Part shown: positions 45,152 through 56,562 of the stretch, piece after piece | How the letters are laid out: the number at the start of each line of letters is the position of its first letter | How positions within the stretch are numbered: position 1 is the stretch's first letter | NCBI GenBank assembly: GCA_014706385.1 | Contig: JACGZH010000006.1 | Coordinates: forward strand, 682,001 to 746,000 | Length of the DNA: 64,000 nucleotides | Reading direction: 5' to 3' | Source: Phaffia rhodozyma | Taxonomy: Eukaryota > Basidiomycota > Tremellomycetes > Cystofilobasidiales > Mrakiaceae | The notes under the pieces: model-generated | The model's database searches: none | What the model saw: the letters and a program-made list of their open reading frames with translations, nothing else | Told to the model about the DNA's origin: nothing | Translations under genes and position numbers: made by a program

Positions 45152-48100
45152 CTATCTTCCATTCAGAGGTTCTCCTCGATCCTGTCCACCCGTTCTCATC
45201 CCATTCAACGTCTTCTGGAAGTCTGCCCACTCTGATTCACTGGGCATGGCCGCCTCTCCAACTTCGTAGACATAGACTGATCCATCCGATGATCCCAGAG
45301 CGACCCGGCGACCTTCCTTTTTGTCCCAGGCGACCTTGTTGAGGGCGCGAGATGAAGGGGTCTGAGTAGACAATGTTGGAACCTAGTTGTAGACAACAAG
45401 ATCCAGTTTTGTATGAACAATGAAGTCCAGAATTTAGAGTGAGTGAAGAGTTAGTTCGGACAGAAACCAAAAGAAGAATACATTAGAAGAGAAAGGAACG
45501 AACTTCGATATCACGATTGAGATCCCAAAGATCGAATCGGCCAGTGCCGTCGACTGTTCCAAAAACCGAAGGATGAACTGGATGCCACCGTACGTCATAC
45601 ACATAATCTGTATTCTCCTCGAACGAATGAATCGGTGAAATATTCGTCGCTTGAACACCGCCTAATCCAGTGCTAGTTATATCTTTTGATGAATTCGGCC
45701 TATTCGCTGAACTGGTGCCATCTCCAGCACCTGAACCTCCTGGTCTTCCATCCTGTCGGGTCCTCCAAAGTTTCACTGTCCAATCGACCGAGCTCGTCAA
45801 AAAGAGATCTCCAAAGTCAACACTCCCATGTAAAGGATGGAAGTGAAGCCCTGTCACCGGTCCAGCGTGACCTCGGTATATATCTTGCTGCTTCAGACCA
45901 GCTTTGGCACCAGCCCGATCGTATCGCAGTGCTTGGTACACATTCCCTTCTTCGGTTCCGACCCAGAATGTTGTAGTCTCATTTGACGGAAAATCAAGGG
46001 AGGTGATGGATACCTCATCTGTCTTTTTGTGCGCGGAATGTCGAAGGTCGAGAGATTCCTGAAGATGTGATCGACCACAAGCGCACACGTTCCAATAGTC
46101 AGGAAAAGGTCCGTTCAAATTCGATGAAGCTTTGATCTCTCCTTAAGATTCGACTGAAGCAACTTTTGAGGTCACTCACATGAGGCTGGGCTAGCATATC
46201 CGCCAACCAACTGCAGACCATTCCATCCGTACTACTTGTGATGAGGTTGTGTGCGTTCTGCGTCCCAACCATTTTCATATCGTATACCGGATATGTATGT
46301 CCGGCGGCTGAGAGCGGGGTTTTGAGCACAGGAAGATGTTTTGCCCGAGTATCCCAGAGAAGGATCTGACCAGAATAGGTTCCTCCAAAGATTAAGTTGG
46401 CATGAAAAGGGGAAAACAGTGTGGAGAGAACATCCGTCTGAAATTTACAGTAGCATGTCAAAACATTCAAGGATAGACCGGGATCAGAAACTGTATCGTT
46501 CTCGTTTTGAATTGATCCTTGGACCATTTAGCAGTCAGCTGATTCAGAAAAAGATTACCTGAGAGTGAAACACAAACTCTGGTCGGTCGAGAAGGTGTAA
46601 ATTCCATACGGCCACTAACCCATCCGGATCGTTCACTTGTGATACGCTCTTGTTGTACGATGCTACACTGAGCTCGGGGAACTGTTAAACGGCCATTCAA
46701 GATATCATGGGTATATAAAATGAAAGTAAGTGGGCGTTCATATGGGAAGATAATGTCATGATGAACCTTTGGTGACCAATCTATGTCTGTAACCGACCGT
46801 CCTTTGGTCCATCTATCATCGGTAAACGTGCAGATAAGTTTTATGTTCTTGCCTTCCTCGTCATCTCTACCATTAGCATACAAGACGCGATCAGGTTAGC
46901 TTTTGTTCACAACCTCTGAATTCATCATGAGAAGATAAAGGAGGTATTGATGGCATTGGAGGCTTACATATCACCCGCCCCTCCACTGGTATAATCTTTG
47001 ATATAGTCATATCCATCGCTCAAAGCTCGTTGGACGATTTTTGAGCTATTCTCTACGAATTCTAGAAATTCAGGCGCCAGATAGATCTGGTTTCGCTGAT
47101 CCTCCGTCAGATCTATTGAGAAAAACACCCATCCAATCAAATAAATGGAGCAAACATGAGTTTAGCGAAAGTAGTGTATCGAATCATGACCTTCAAGAGT
47201 ATACTAACCTCTGACGCGCTCAAGTTCTTCGACTCGAGCCATTTCTGCCTTCTCCTCTGCAATTTCTTGGTCGAGCTTTCTTTTCTCTTCCTCAAGCTCC
47301 TTGATGATTCGACTTCTCATCTCTTCTGCGGTTTCCCGACCACTCCCACTAGCGCCTTGGGATATGATCCCTTCAGAGGAGCCTTCTTCATCTGATGTTG
47401 AAGTTGCGAAAGACGATGTCTGGACTGACTTTGTGTATGTCAATTTCGGCTGAAAACAGAGAAGATGATGATAGTTAGACCATGTAGAAGTAAGGACAGA
47501 AAATCAGAAAGACATGCTTTTGAAGGTAGTTCGTAGAGTTCCTTCTGAACGTCCACAAGACTAGGCGCATCTTTTGTCGTAGAAAAGCTTCCACTGTCGT
47601 TCAACACCGATGAATTCAGATGCATATAAGTATATCTGTCAGATGAGCTATATGCATAAATATACTGCTTGTCTCAACCCGTTGAGCAGAGATACGAACC
47701 GATTTGGGATATCCTGTCCGTCAGATTCGCCAAGCCCAGGTCTCCCACTGATCACTGAGCTCAATTGGTCTCCACCGGTCGCAGAGTTGATTCTTCTTAC
47801 TGGACTGGGCGCTACTGAGGTACCTGTGGATGAGAAGGGTCGACGGGAAGGTGAAGAAGGACCTGCTGATGATGAAGGAGATGAAGGATCGAACGCAGAT
47901 GCAGTAGCTGGTGATTGATTGTTTGAGTTGATGGATGAGGAAGGACCCAGAAGAGAGGCAACAAGGGAATCAATCTCTCGTCGAGAAGATGTCGTTGATG
48001 CTGATGCTGCAGTCGATTGCTGCTAGACAGAAGGAAGGAAAAAGAACGAAGTCGCGTGTGTTCGCACAAAACCAAGAGATCGCATCGATACGTCAGACAT

Positions 48101-48396
48101 TGTATGTTATGACCGAGAAGAGAAGAACAGATATAGAACGGACCTCGCCAGCTTGACTTCGCTGTTGATCTATTATCAAAGCCGTCCTCCGTTCCTCCCT
48201 GATTCTTCGTAGCTCGAGAAGCTTTGCCTTCTTGGCCTCAATCTCTGCTCGTCGACTATCTGGCTTTGAGTGTTGTGGTGGGCAAGGACATTGAGATAAT
48301 TCCAAGAGAACATACAAATTTCACGTATATAAGGCCAGTCAGTCAGTCAGTTACGAGCACCAAGTCAGAAGAGAGAGAGAGCTGTTCTACCTGCAT
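45152..48396 (-). CDS. Cytoplasmic dynein intermediate chain
   Basis: A six-base coding exon (ATG CAG at 48396-48391) splices to [20 protein letters not shown], the p150/NudE-binding helix at the N-terminus of dynein intermediate chains. A Ser-rich disordered stretch follows. [12 protein letters not shown] matches the TYTKxxQT site bound by the LC8/Tctex light chains. Then comes a coiled coil ([20 protein letters not shown]) and the region [18 protein letters not shown]. The C-terminal WD40 propeller has [66 protein letters not shown] and [20 protein letters not shown]. The chain links the motor to dynactin and cargo and moves nuclei and spindles in fungi. Many introns were joined by motif. 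Confidence 0.92.
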
Positions 48397-48555
48397 GCTG
48401 TAGAAGAAGAGGGAAAAGATGAATGACGGCCAGCTGAGATGGAAATCGAAAGAGACAACAATCAGAGAAGTTGAGAAAGTTGAAAGTTAAAGATTCTCTA
48501 AATTCATTTTCTCATTGACATCAACTCAGCAACCACCAATTCCTCGTTTCTCGCC

Positions 48556-50167
48556 ATGACATCCAAAGGATCGTTCAACCCGAGAGTGAATAATAATCAT
48601 GTCTATCGGTTCCCCTTACCACTTGTATTTGGTCCCTCTGCTGCACCTTTAACAACGTCAATTCTTCAGCGACTCGGACGGTCCTTATTGGTATCATCCT
48701 CGACAAGCAACTCAATACTGAATCCAAAATGCGAAGGTGTTTGGGACCCGTTGACAGGATCAGTCTGGGTGACCGACCAAGACTCTATCGATATCTTCTG
48801 GCAGAGGGGAAACTTTGGGAAAGGAAGCCTGAGTAGAAGTGAGCCTTCATGGCATAGACGAAAGATAAAGGAAATCACTGGAGCAGGAAACAGTAAGTGA
48901 CTCTCGCTAACATTGTGTCCCCACTTCATCTATTCTTATCAATATTGGCTGAGTTCCGATCTCAATTTGTTTCCAAACAGCTCTTTCGGCAGAGGAAGTT
49001 ACTGCTCTTCGACGTCAAGAACGTAAAGACTTCAAAATTGCTCGAGCAAAACATGCCGTGTTGACTGTCGAGGCAGCTGAGCGGGCGTTTCTTGCCGGAG
49101 AGGCTTCTCCAGCAGATAGCACAGCAACAGGAGAGCTCGAACGTCCCAAGCGTCCGGCCTCCAATGCTGGGCTGCCCACAAGGATGACCAGAGAGGAAGC
49201 TGATAAGGCGGAAGAAGAGCAGAGAAGGCGAGCAGAGAACGTTGTTGTAGAAAATCTGGAGCATATGCAGTTGATGCCTGAGGAGGTTTGGTACTTGGCC
49301 TGGGGCTTGAATTGTTTGATTGTGAAAGACCCTATAACGGTGCGTTCTCTGCTGTTTTAGTTTTGGTCTCATCCGCCCGTGATGCTCAGAATAAAGAATC
49401 TGATAGACCTGAGTGGTTGTATGCGCTTCCTTATAGAAAATCTCCTATCCTCTCTCCACTGTCTTCCAATTACTGGTCTCGACTTCGACACCTTTTCTGT
49501 CCGCGCTTCATTCAATTCCTTCTCTTACAGCCGAGCCTCCTAGGCCTGACAATCCGTTCTTAGTCTCGTACGCGGTTTATCATCACTATCGATCACTAGG
49601 TTGGGTGGTGAAACCCGGAGTTAAGTTCTGTGTGGACTGGTTGTTGTATAAGCGGGGAGTGGTGTTCAGCCATGCAGAGTAAGTCTTTGCTTGTTCGTAT
49701 GAGTATGTCTCGGTCTCTGGTGACTTATTTTCAACCGGATCTGGACGATTCCTATTGGGTTTACTTGTATTCCAGGTTTGCGCTGGTCACCATTCCGGTT
49801 TATGCTGATCCCAAGGATGAAATCAATTCACCTCATAAGGGCCAACTCACCAATTCAAACCCAATAGATTGGGCTTGGCTTTCCACCCTTAATAGAGTAA
49901 ACTCTCAGGTCAAGAAGGTGTGCCCTGGTGCTCTCATTCATGCGTACATTGATATAGTTAAATTTTGAATGCTAATATATCTCATCATTGGCCTTCAAAT
50001 CTTGCCGTACACAGACATTAATTCTGGTTTATGTAACCATCCCGCCTTGCTCGTTGAACGGATCGACAGATGGCTGGTTCTGCGGAGGAGACCCTGATGA
50101 TTGGGCAAAATATCAGATCAAAGAGGTTGTTGTAAGGAGATTTGTTCCTGCTCGAATGAGAGATTAA
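48556..50167 (+). CDS. SEN2: tRNA-splicing endonuclease catalytic subunit Sen2
   Basis: The N-terminal part has FPLPLVFGP and [20 protein letters not shown], then [20 protein letters not shown], a Sen2 landmark. A charged helical linker ([20 protein letters not shown]) follows. The nuclease domain begins [18 protein letters not shown] and contains [31 protein letters not shown] (split here for length), which carries the Tyr, the HH pair and the Lys of the catalytic triad. The end reads [20 protein letters not shown], then RMRD. Sen2 cuts the 5' splice site of intron-containing pre-tRNAs in the SEN complex. The start [19 protein letters not shown] is 160 bases from the dynein intermediate chain start, so the two share a promoter. 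Exon joins fit normal GT-AG introns. Confidence 0.92.
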
Positions 50168-50194
50168 ATATGATGAATACATAGTATGCAAAAA

Positions 50195-50642
50195 GCATGG
50201 TGAGAGTTACCTCGGCCGATGGTGGTCGATACATGGCCCTTTTGGACTGGGGTGTCTTCAGACCACAGACCGGCAAAATACCATCGGTCATGGGCTATGG
50301 GATAGGGTCAGCCTCGGCGGCAAGAGCAGCAGAGGCAGCAGGAGCAGCGGAGGCAGCAGAGGCAGACACCAGCACCACCGATCAGTGCTCAGTGCGCACC
50401 ATCGTCCTCGCCCGCCCGACGTGTCTGTGTGTCGTGTGGTGTCGAGGTCGAGGTCGAGGTCGAGGTCGTTGTCTGCTTGTCTGCTTGTCTGCAGGAGACC
50501 GCCCTTCGACCGGCTTTCTCGCTGATTGGCTCTACTCTCTGATTGGGTTCTCTCTGATCGGCGCGACTGGCTGTGGGTCATGATGGACGACGTGGTGAAG
50601 GCTCTACCGTGCACAGACAAAGACATGAATGCACAAAGAGAC
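50195..50642 (+). repeat. Dispersed repeat, copy C (long form)
   Basis: It begins GCATGGTGAGAGTTACCTC 28 bases after the SEN2 stop and shares its first 75-125 bases with copies A and B. From 50310 on, it is nearly identical to 56131-56454 (copy D). It contains GCAGAGGCAG units and four copies of the hexamer GAGGTC. An open frame of 128 codons runs through it from 50197, but copies A and B do not keep this frame. Confidence 0.85.
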
Positions 50643-50869
50643 AAAGAGGCAAAGAGGCAAAGAGGCAAAGAAACCGAAAGACTGTAAGACCATATGTCGC
50701 CGTAGATGCACCAACGATACCATCCGGTTACTCACCGCTTGGCATTTGCCTTCCTGATGCACGACATACAACCTCGTTGCACTCAGCATCATCTCTCTCT
50801 TGCTTCTTGCTTAGAGAAAGAGAGGAAGGAAAGAAGACACGTCGGATCGCTCTGACTGGCAGACTAGCT

Positions 50870-53800
50870 ATGCAATCTATAATCCCTTACCAGCTCAGAC
50901 GACGAGGGAAGTTGAGCGCTTTCGTCGCTTTCGTCCTCGTTACTTTTCTCGTCTCTGGTGCCTACTCCAACACACTCACTTCAGACGACGAGTACGTTCC
51001 TCTCACCCGTCCTACTCCTCCTGAAGCTCGCCCAGGCAATCCTCCGCCCTCCAAGGTCCGTCCGGCAAAGAACATACCAAAGCCTCCTCGCCATGTGAAG
51101 AATGCAGCTTCGCTTTTTCCGATCCTACCGCCTGACTTTCCCGATGAAGCGTCCCTGCTCAATCCGACGTCGTTGGATAAGCTTCAGTCTCCCCCTATAT
51201 CTCGATCTCCCAGAGTGGTAGAGTTCCCTGAGGAGATGGTAAAAGACCTTTTCCCAGAGGCACTATATCATGGGGCACAAAGTGCTTCGGTTGGTACAAA
51301 AGGTGTTCTTCCGCGAGAAGGTCAGTGGACCCCCCCGGAGGGCTCGTTCGCGGCGACATGGACCGCTCCAAAGAGCTTTGATATTCAGGACAGAGACGAG
51401 GACGTTCCTTTGAACAGAATCCAGTTCGATTTTGAAGGTCGTACAGAGAGTAATAAAGCTAAAGCATTGAGAATATCTCGGAGAGATGTCGTCAGAAACG
51501 CCTTCCTGTAAGTCTACAATGTGCCTCCTTTCGTTACATGTAATCTGAGGTTTTTGCATATACTGATAGCTCTTCCGTTTGATCTCGATCTCTCTCTGAT
51601 CTATTTATCCTCGTGATGTCATATCAATAGCCATGCCTGGGAAGGCTATAAGTCGAACGCTTGGGGTCATGACGAAGTTGGGCCTGTGTCCGGAAAGCCG
51701 TGAGTGATGAACTTGACGATTTGCGTGTTGCGAATGATAGACAAGCTAATGTGCCCGTCGTAGATCCAACCAGTTCTTACAATGGTTGGTGCTCAGGCTT
51801 GACTCTCCTACCTCGTTTCGAATGATCATTAACATCTTCTGTTGGTCTCCCATGCCCATTCCAACAGGGGAGCTACCATCATCGAGCATGTCTTGTTCCT
51901 TCAAACCGTGCCAAGAATCTCTATATACTAACTTTCTCACTGCGCATATCACCTTGATAGCTCACTCGACACTTTGCTTCTGATGGGGTTGCAAGATGAG
52001 TACATATATGCTCGAAAGCACGTTCGAGAGCTGGACTTTGGAATCATCTCGGGTTCGTACGTTTGTTCTCTATCTTTGACTGCGCTGAGCCTGATTTGTT
52101 CTTGAGTTCTATGGATAAGGTATTAACTGGGACAAAGGACCAGACTCACTTGGAAGGAAAGATGTTGCATCCATTCATGCTTTCGAAACAGTCATCAGGT
52201 AAGTCAAGCTTAAATCTATTTGACATTTGTTGGACGACCATCCTATCGACTGCTTCTAATTTATCTATGGCGCTCACAGATATATGGGAGGATTGCTTGG
52301 AGCATACGATTTGGTTAGCACCTTTGCTGAGAAACTCGAGAGTTGGTATGTAGCTGACTAACGTCGGACCATCTGAATGTTTTTTCATAACAGTCCGGAG
52401 ATTCTTTACTCTTACAGCGAGCAGAAGTGAGGATACTACTACAACATGTGACCCTAGTGCAGATGTACAAGACCAGGACTAGGTTTTTTCTAACACATGG
52501 CATACTACATCTGCGCAAATTGTCGGCTTTCTTTAGGAACTTGGAAAGATTATTCTTCCTGTCTTTGATACGTCTTCCGGTGTGCCTATGTCTAGATTGA
52601 AGCCTAAGAATCCGGAGCCTGTTTACACGGGACACGGAATACAGCTTGCTGAGGCCGGAAGCTTGATGCTTGAATACACTAGACTTTCCCAACTCACCGG
52701 AAATCGTTCGTCTCACTTCCACCTGCCTCCTCCTCCCTTTCTTCCTTCTCATAAGACGGTTTTGTTGAAAAATCACTACCCAATATTGAACAATACAGAG
52801 ACCTATTTCAATATGGCCCAACGAGGCATGGACTACATCGATCAAGTCCTGATCCCCAAATCACCATACAAACCCTTACTACCAGTCATATTCTCTACCG
52901 AAGGTTTCAATGGCAATCTTCTCGGCACATATAGTTTTGGAGGAATGGCTGATAGGTATGTCTGGGCTCATCTTCGAACGCACGGAATAGCGGATAGAGG
53001 ATTTAGATGTAACACTTTGATTATTCTTCCAACGCTCACTGGATAACCATTTCATTCGACAGTTACTACGAATATCTCCTCAAACAGTAAGCTTATCTGC
53101 ACTTCTTATGCCGATGTACCTGTGCTCGTTAGTCATTCTGTGAATTTTGTTTAGACATATACTTCTCCGAGGAAAGATCTCTCGTTATGCACAACTTGTC
53201 AGTGTCGTCATCTCAATTCTAGATCGAACGTTAAGTACGGGCGTCTCACATGTTTGGTCTACAGTACTCGAACACGATTGATAAAGCGTCAGAAACAATC
53301 TTCAGGGAGGTAGGGGTGGTTCATGGCAAGAAACTCACCGTACGTGGCGAATTCTCTTGTGCTGATATCTGAGTTGCAAACTTACAGGAACCACTTTCTT
53401 TTCTTTGCTTAATTTAGACTGTCGGTATGTCCAATCTGGCAAATGTCTAGATTAGAGATGTAGCTGATACAACTTATCTACCTATCTGCCATCTTCTTGG
53501 TATTTCTACAGGGGAAATGAAGAATGGAAAATTTCAGCCAGCCATGGAACATCTTTCTTGTTTCGTAGGCGGGATGTTAGCCATGGGCTCGCGTGTCCTG
53601 AGTTATCGATCCAAAGATCTCTTTCACGGTCGGAGAATCTCTCAAACCTGCTATTACCTGGTTCGTGCCCTCCACCCTGAGCTTTGCGCGCTCCGTTCTT
53701 GATAATTGTCTTTCCATCCATGCGCCCCAACTTTGACATATTTGTAGGGAAGTGCCAACCCTTCAGGCTTACAATCCGAACGATCCGACTTCTATAAACA

Positions 53801-54704
53801 AGATGACCCTAAGCGATATGAAATCGTCGTGGATGAGGACTCGGATGAAGAGGTGTTCCTTCCCCGAGGATCTCCCCCAGGGGTAAGAGTGATGCATAAG
53901 CAGTATATGTCGAGACCAGAGGCTATTGAGACTGTTTGGTACATGTACCGGATTACCGGTGACGAAAAGTATCAGGTCAGTTTTGTTCTCCTGATTGACG
54001 AATTACCTTGAATGTTGAGGGACTGACCAAGGGAATTTGCGGCTTCGGGGGAAATATCCTAATAGAATCAAGGATGGAGAATGTTCACTGATTGGATCTC
54101 TAAGACTGAGGCTCCTTTCGGATTTTCCTCTGTCAACGACGTCAAATTAGAGAAACCTGGGCTGACGGACAAGATGGAGTCTTTCGTTTTAGCCGAGACA
54201 TTCAAGTGAGTGTTGAATTGTCCTCTGATGAACCTTATGGCGTATAGATTTCTGGACATTGACCAAAGGCTCTATCTGTTTTCAGATATTACTTCCTTCT
54301 CTTCTCTGATCCATCGGAACTTTCGCTAGATGACTATGTGCTTAACACCGAAGCTCATCCGTTCATCCATCATCCTGGTTCGCTTCTTCGATTCATAGTC
54401 GATATGTTCTGCTCAATGGTTCTGCTTACGACAAGAATGAATTCTTTGTCTGACTTTATTCTTCTATCTTGTCCAAAAAACAGACCGAAAGCCTGGATTC
54501 TCGAAAATGTTAGATAAATCGCGCATTCCCCGATCAGAACTTCATGGCGAGATTGGCAAGGGGACAAACGTCCAGAAATTTGGATGTCGTGATCTTCTCT
54601 TGAGTTTGAACTTGATACCGGAACCGACAGAGACGCCGGTGCTACCCAAACCAGATCAGGAGCACGAGGAAGAGGGGAGGGGAAAGGGGGGGCAGGTTAT
54701 CTGA
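50870..54704 (+). CDS. Class I alpha-1,2-mannosidase (GH47), ER/Golgi type II membrane protein
   Basis: The start MQSIIPYQLRRRGKLSAFVA has a basic stretch and a hydrophobic anchor at about residues 15-31. A Pro-rich stem of about 170 residues follows. The GH47 domain begins RRDVVRNAFLHAWEGYKSNA, WGHDEVGPVSGK. Further motifs are GATIIDSLDTLLLMGLQDEY (this join needs a GC-AG intron at 51886), GRKDVASIHAFE, YMGGLLGAYDL, GMADSYYEYLLKQ, MEHLSCFVGGMLAMGSR, YMSRPEAIETVWYMYRITGD and SFVLAETFKYYFLLFSD. It ends with YVLNTEAHPF, which holds the Thr that binds the catalytic calcium. The enzyme trims mannose from N-glycans. It is longer than typical ER mannosidase I because of the stem and an acidic insert (EDSDEEVFLPRG). 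There are many introns. ER versus Golgi location cannot be told. Confidence 0.9.
51886..51960 (+). other. GC-AG intron in the GH47 gene
   Basis: The donor is ATCGA|GCATGT and the acceptor TTGATAG|CTC, with a good branch-type TACTAAC inside. Only this join restores the conserved GH47 sequence IIDSLDTLLLMG. Confidence 0.75.
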
Positions 54705-55249
54705 TCTTGGCCGAGGTTTCTCTTTGTTTGTTCACCTCCGCTTCTACTGTGTATGTATCTGGATTTTTCTGCCTCAAAGGCTGCGCTAGAACCATGGAGA
54801 GAACGAGAAGAGAGGAGAAAACATGGACATAGAGGCACAGAAAGAGAGGACAATATATAGACATCACAAGACTCGGAAACGCAACCCCCCTCCTGATCTA
54901 CCTTCTGATTCTAACCCAGGAGCATGGGTGCTCCTGGGTTAGAATCAGAAGGCGCATTCGAGAACTAAAATCAAGGTCGAAAGAGAGGGTAAGGATGAAA
55001 TCGGAGTTGATTCGAACAGAGAAAGCCGTTGAAACTCGATGGCGATCTTGCGATTGAAGAGATGAACAAGGAGTGTATGTTATTTCTCGCGCAAAGTAGT
55101 TGAGTGCGTAAGGTTTCGAAGAGAAATGGAACAAGGAAGACTCACCTAGTTGACCGATTGTGAGATTCTTGAATCATGAAACCTTGAAGGTTTCGATCCT
55201 TCAGAGAAGGAGATGATGATGTTAAAGACGGGCGACCTTCGTTTTGAGC
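54705..55249. other. Convergent 3' region around the inverted repeat
   Basis: Apart from the inverted repeat, this stretch between two stop codons shows no supported gene. Confidence 0.4.
54901..54952. repeat. Perfect 23-bp inverted repeat with 6-base loop
   Basis: The left arm is 54901-54923 (starts CCTTCTGATTC, ends CCAGGAGC), the loop ATGGGT is 54924-54929, and the right arm 54930-54952 is its exact reverse complement. It lies between the convergent 3' ends of the GH47 gene and the small membrane protein gene. As RNA it would form a 23-bp hairpin on either strand. Flanking bases do not extend the match. Confidence 0.95.
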
Positions 55250-55663
55250 TTAGCCTTTGGACGCCTGGTAGACGGGCAAAGGCTCCGTCAACTCGTACCC
55301 CGGCAAATCGTCTCTCCTTCCCAACCCTCTCCTCGATCCGAATTTAGTCTGGCATCCTACCGAAGAGAACTTTGCCACGTCCGTTCTTCGCCGGTTTCGA
55401 CGCACGAGCATGGACATCATTCCACCCACACCGAGCGTGACGAGCACTCCCAGGATGACGGCGACAACGATGATGGTTGTAGATGAAACTTTAGATCCCC
55501 CGTCGGATCCGGACCTAGACTCAGTAGTAGGTACGTCTGGAGCTGGATCGAGGTCAGAATAGGCTCGGACGAGGGGCTGGTCGTTCATGGGAAGGCCATG
55601 GGCGACGTTAGTGACGAGGAGCGCGATCGTCGCCATAATCACGGGTGAAGACAGAACGCTCAT
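55250..55663 (-). CDS. Small single-pass membrane protein with signal peptide, unknown function
   Basis: This is a single-exon frame of 137 codons. MSVLSSPVIMATIALLVTNV with VAHG looks like a signal peptide. A short Ser/Pro/Asp-rich outside part (APDVPTTESRSGSDGGSK) leads to a membrane segment TTIIVVAVILGVLVTLGVGG at about residues 62-85. The stop-transfer sequence VRRNRRR follows. The inside tail ends DDLPGYELTEPLPVYQASKG, in which LPGY and LPVY could be sites for WW-domain ligases or sorting, though they are not exact PPxY. The layout (signal, short ectodomain, membrane span, basic tail) is that of fungal Mid2/Wsc-like or Skg6-type proteins. No family can be named. Confidence 0.65.
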   Translation of the reverse strand: MSVLSSPVIMATIALLVTNVAHGLPMNDQPLVRAYSDLDPAPDVPTTESRSGSDGGSKVSSTTIIVVAVILGVLVTLGVGGMMSMLVRRNRRRTDVAKFSSVGCQTKFGSRRGLGRRDDLPGYELTEPLPVYQASKG

Positions 55664-56130
55664 TTGTGAAGGATGTGTGTGAACGAGAAAAGGAAAGTTT
55701 GTCTGGTGTGTGCTGATTTATAAAGAATCCACGGAACAAAAGAGAGATGAGTCACTCAAGAGGGTATCTTGCACTTTAGAACAGATTTTCCGGTCTATAA
55801 CGCATCCCATCTTATGAATTGATCAATGGGGCAAAGAGACCATCTCGGCCAGCTCCGATGAAGCGTCTGCGGATTAGAAAGCAGGATACAACATGTTTAC
55901 CACATCATGCTGCAAGGAAGAGAAGGAACACGCAGAATCTTAGATCGTTCCTCGAATGCTAGTGATCTAGAAGAATCTTCGGGAGGGGGAGGGGAAACCA
56001 CAGATCCTGCGCAGGTCACACGTGGTAGCCACGTTTGCCTTACAAAAACCCCAACCGCGGCCGCAACGGTGACTCTCACGCCAAGTGTTTCTTCGGTCGG
56101 AAGTGACCAACATTACGATCGGTCGACTCG
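55664..56130. other. Upstream region of the small membrane protein gene
   Basis: No gene is supported. A NotI-type GCGGCCGC site is at about 56057. A short GTGACTCTCAC near 56070 resembles, in reverse, the GTGAGAGT start of the dispersed repeats. Confidence 0.4.
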
Positions 56131-56454
56131 AGCCTTGGCGGCAAGAGCAGCAGAGGCAGACACCAGCACCACCGATCAGTGCTCAGTGCGCACCATCGTC
56201 CTCGCCCGCCCGACGTGTCTGTGTGTCGTGTGGTGTCGAGGTCGAGGTCGAGGTCGAGGTCGAGGTCGAGGTCGAGGTCGTTGTCTGCTTGTCTGCTTGT
56301 CTGCAGGAGACCGCCCTTCGACCGGCTTTCTCGCTGATTGGCTCTACTCTCTGATTGGGTTCTCTCTGATCGGCGCGACTGGCTGTGGGTCATGATGGAC
56401 GACGTGGTGAAGGCTCTACCGTGCACAGACAAAGACATGAATGCACAAAGAGAC
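56131..56454 (+). repeat. Dispersed repeat, copy D (recent duplicate of copy C body)
   Basis: Compared by eye with 50310-50642, this is almost identical. Copy D lacks 27 bases in the GCAGAGGCAG units and has seven instead of four GAGGTC hexamers; one C/T difference is near the left edge. The lengths agree with this (333 - 27 + 18 = 324). The GCATGGTGAGAG head seen in A, B and C is missing here. Confidence 0.9.
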
Positions 56455-56562
56455 GAAACCCCCAAATAATTATAGAAGAAAGAAAGAATAACCGACACCG
56501 TTGATCAAAACGGTATCTCTGAGGTTTTTTTTTTTGAGTAAATTACGATAGTGTTGTAAATA

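Noticed and set aside
50197..50583. 128-codon frame across repeat copy C
   Set aside because: Copy B has a stop early in the matching frame and copy A ends after 26 codons; the RG run comes from a hexamer repeat.
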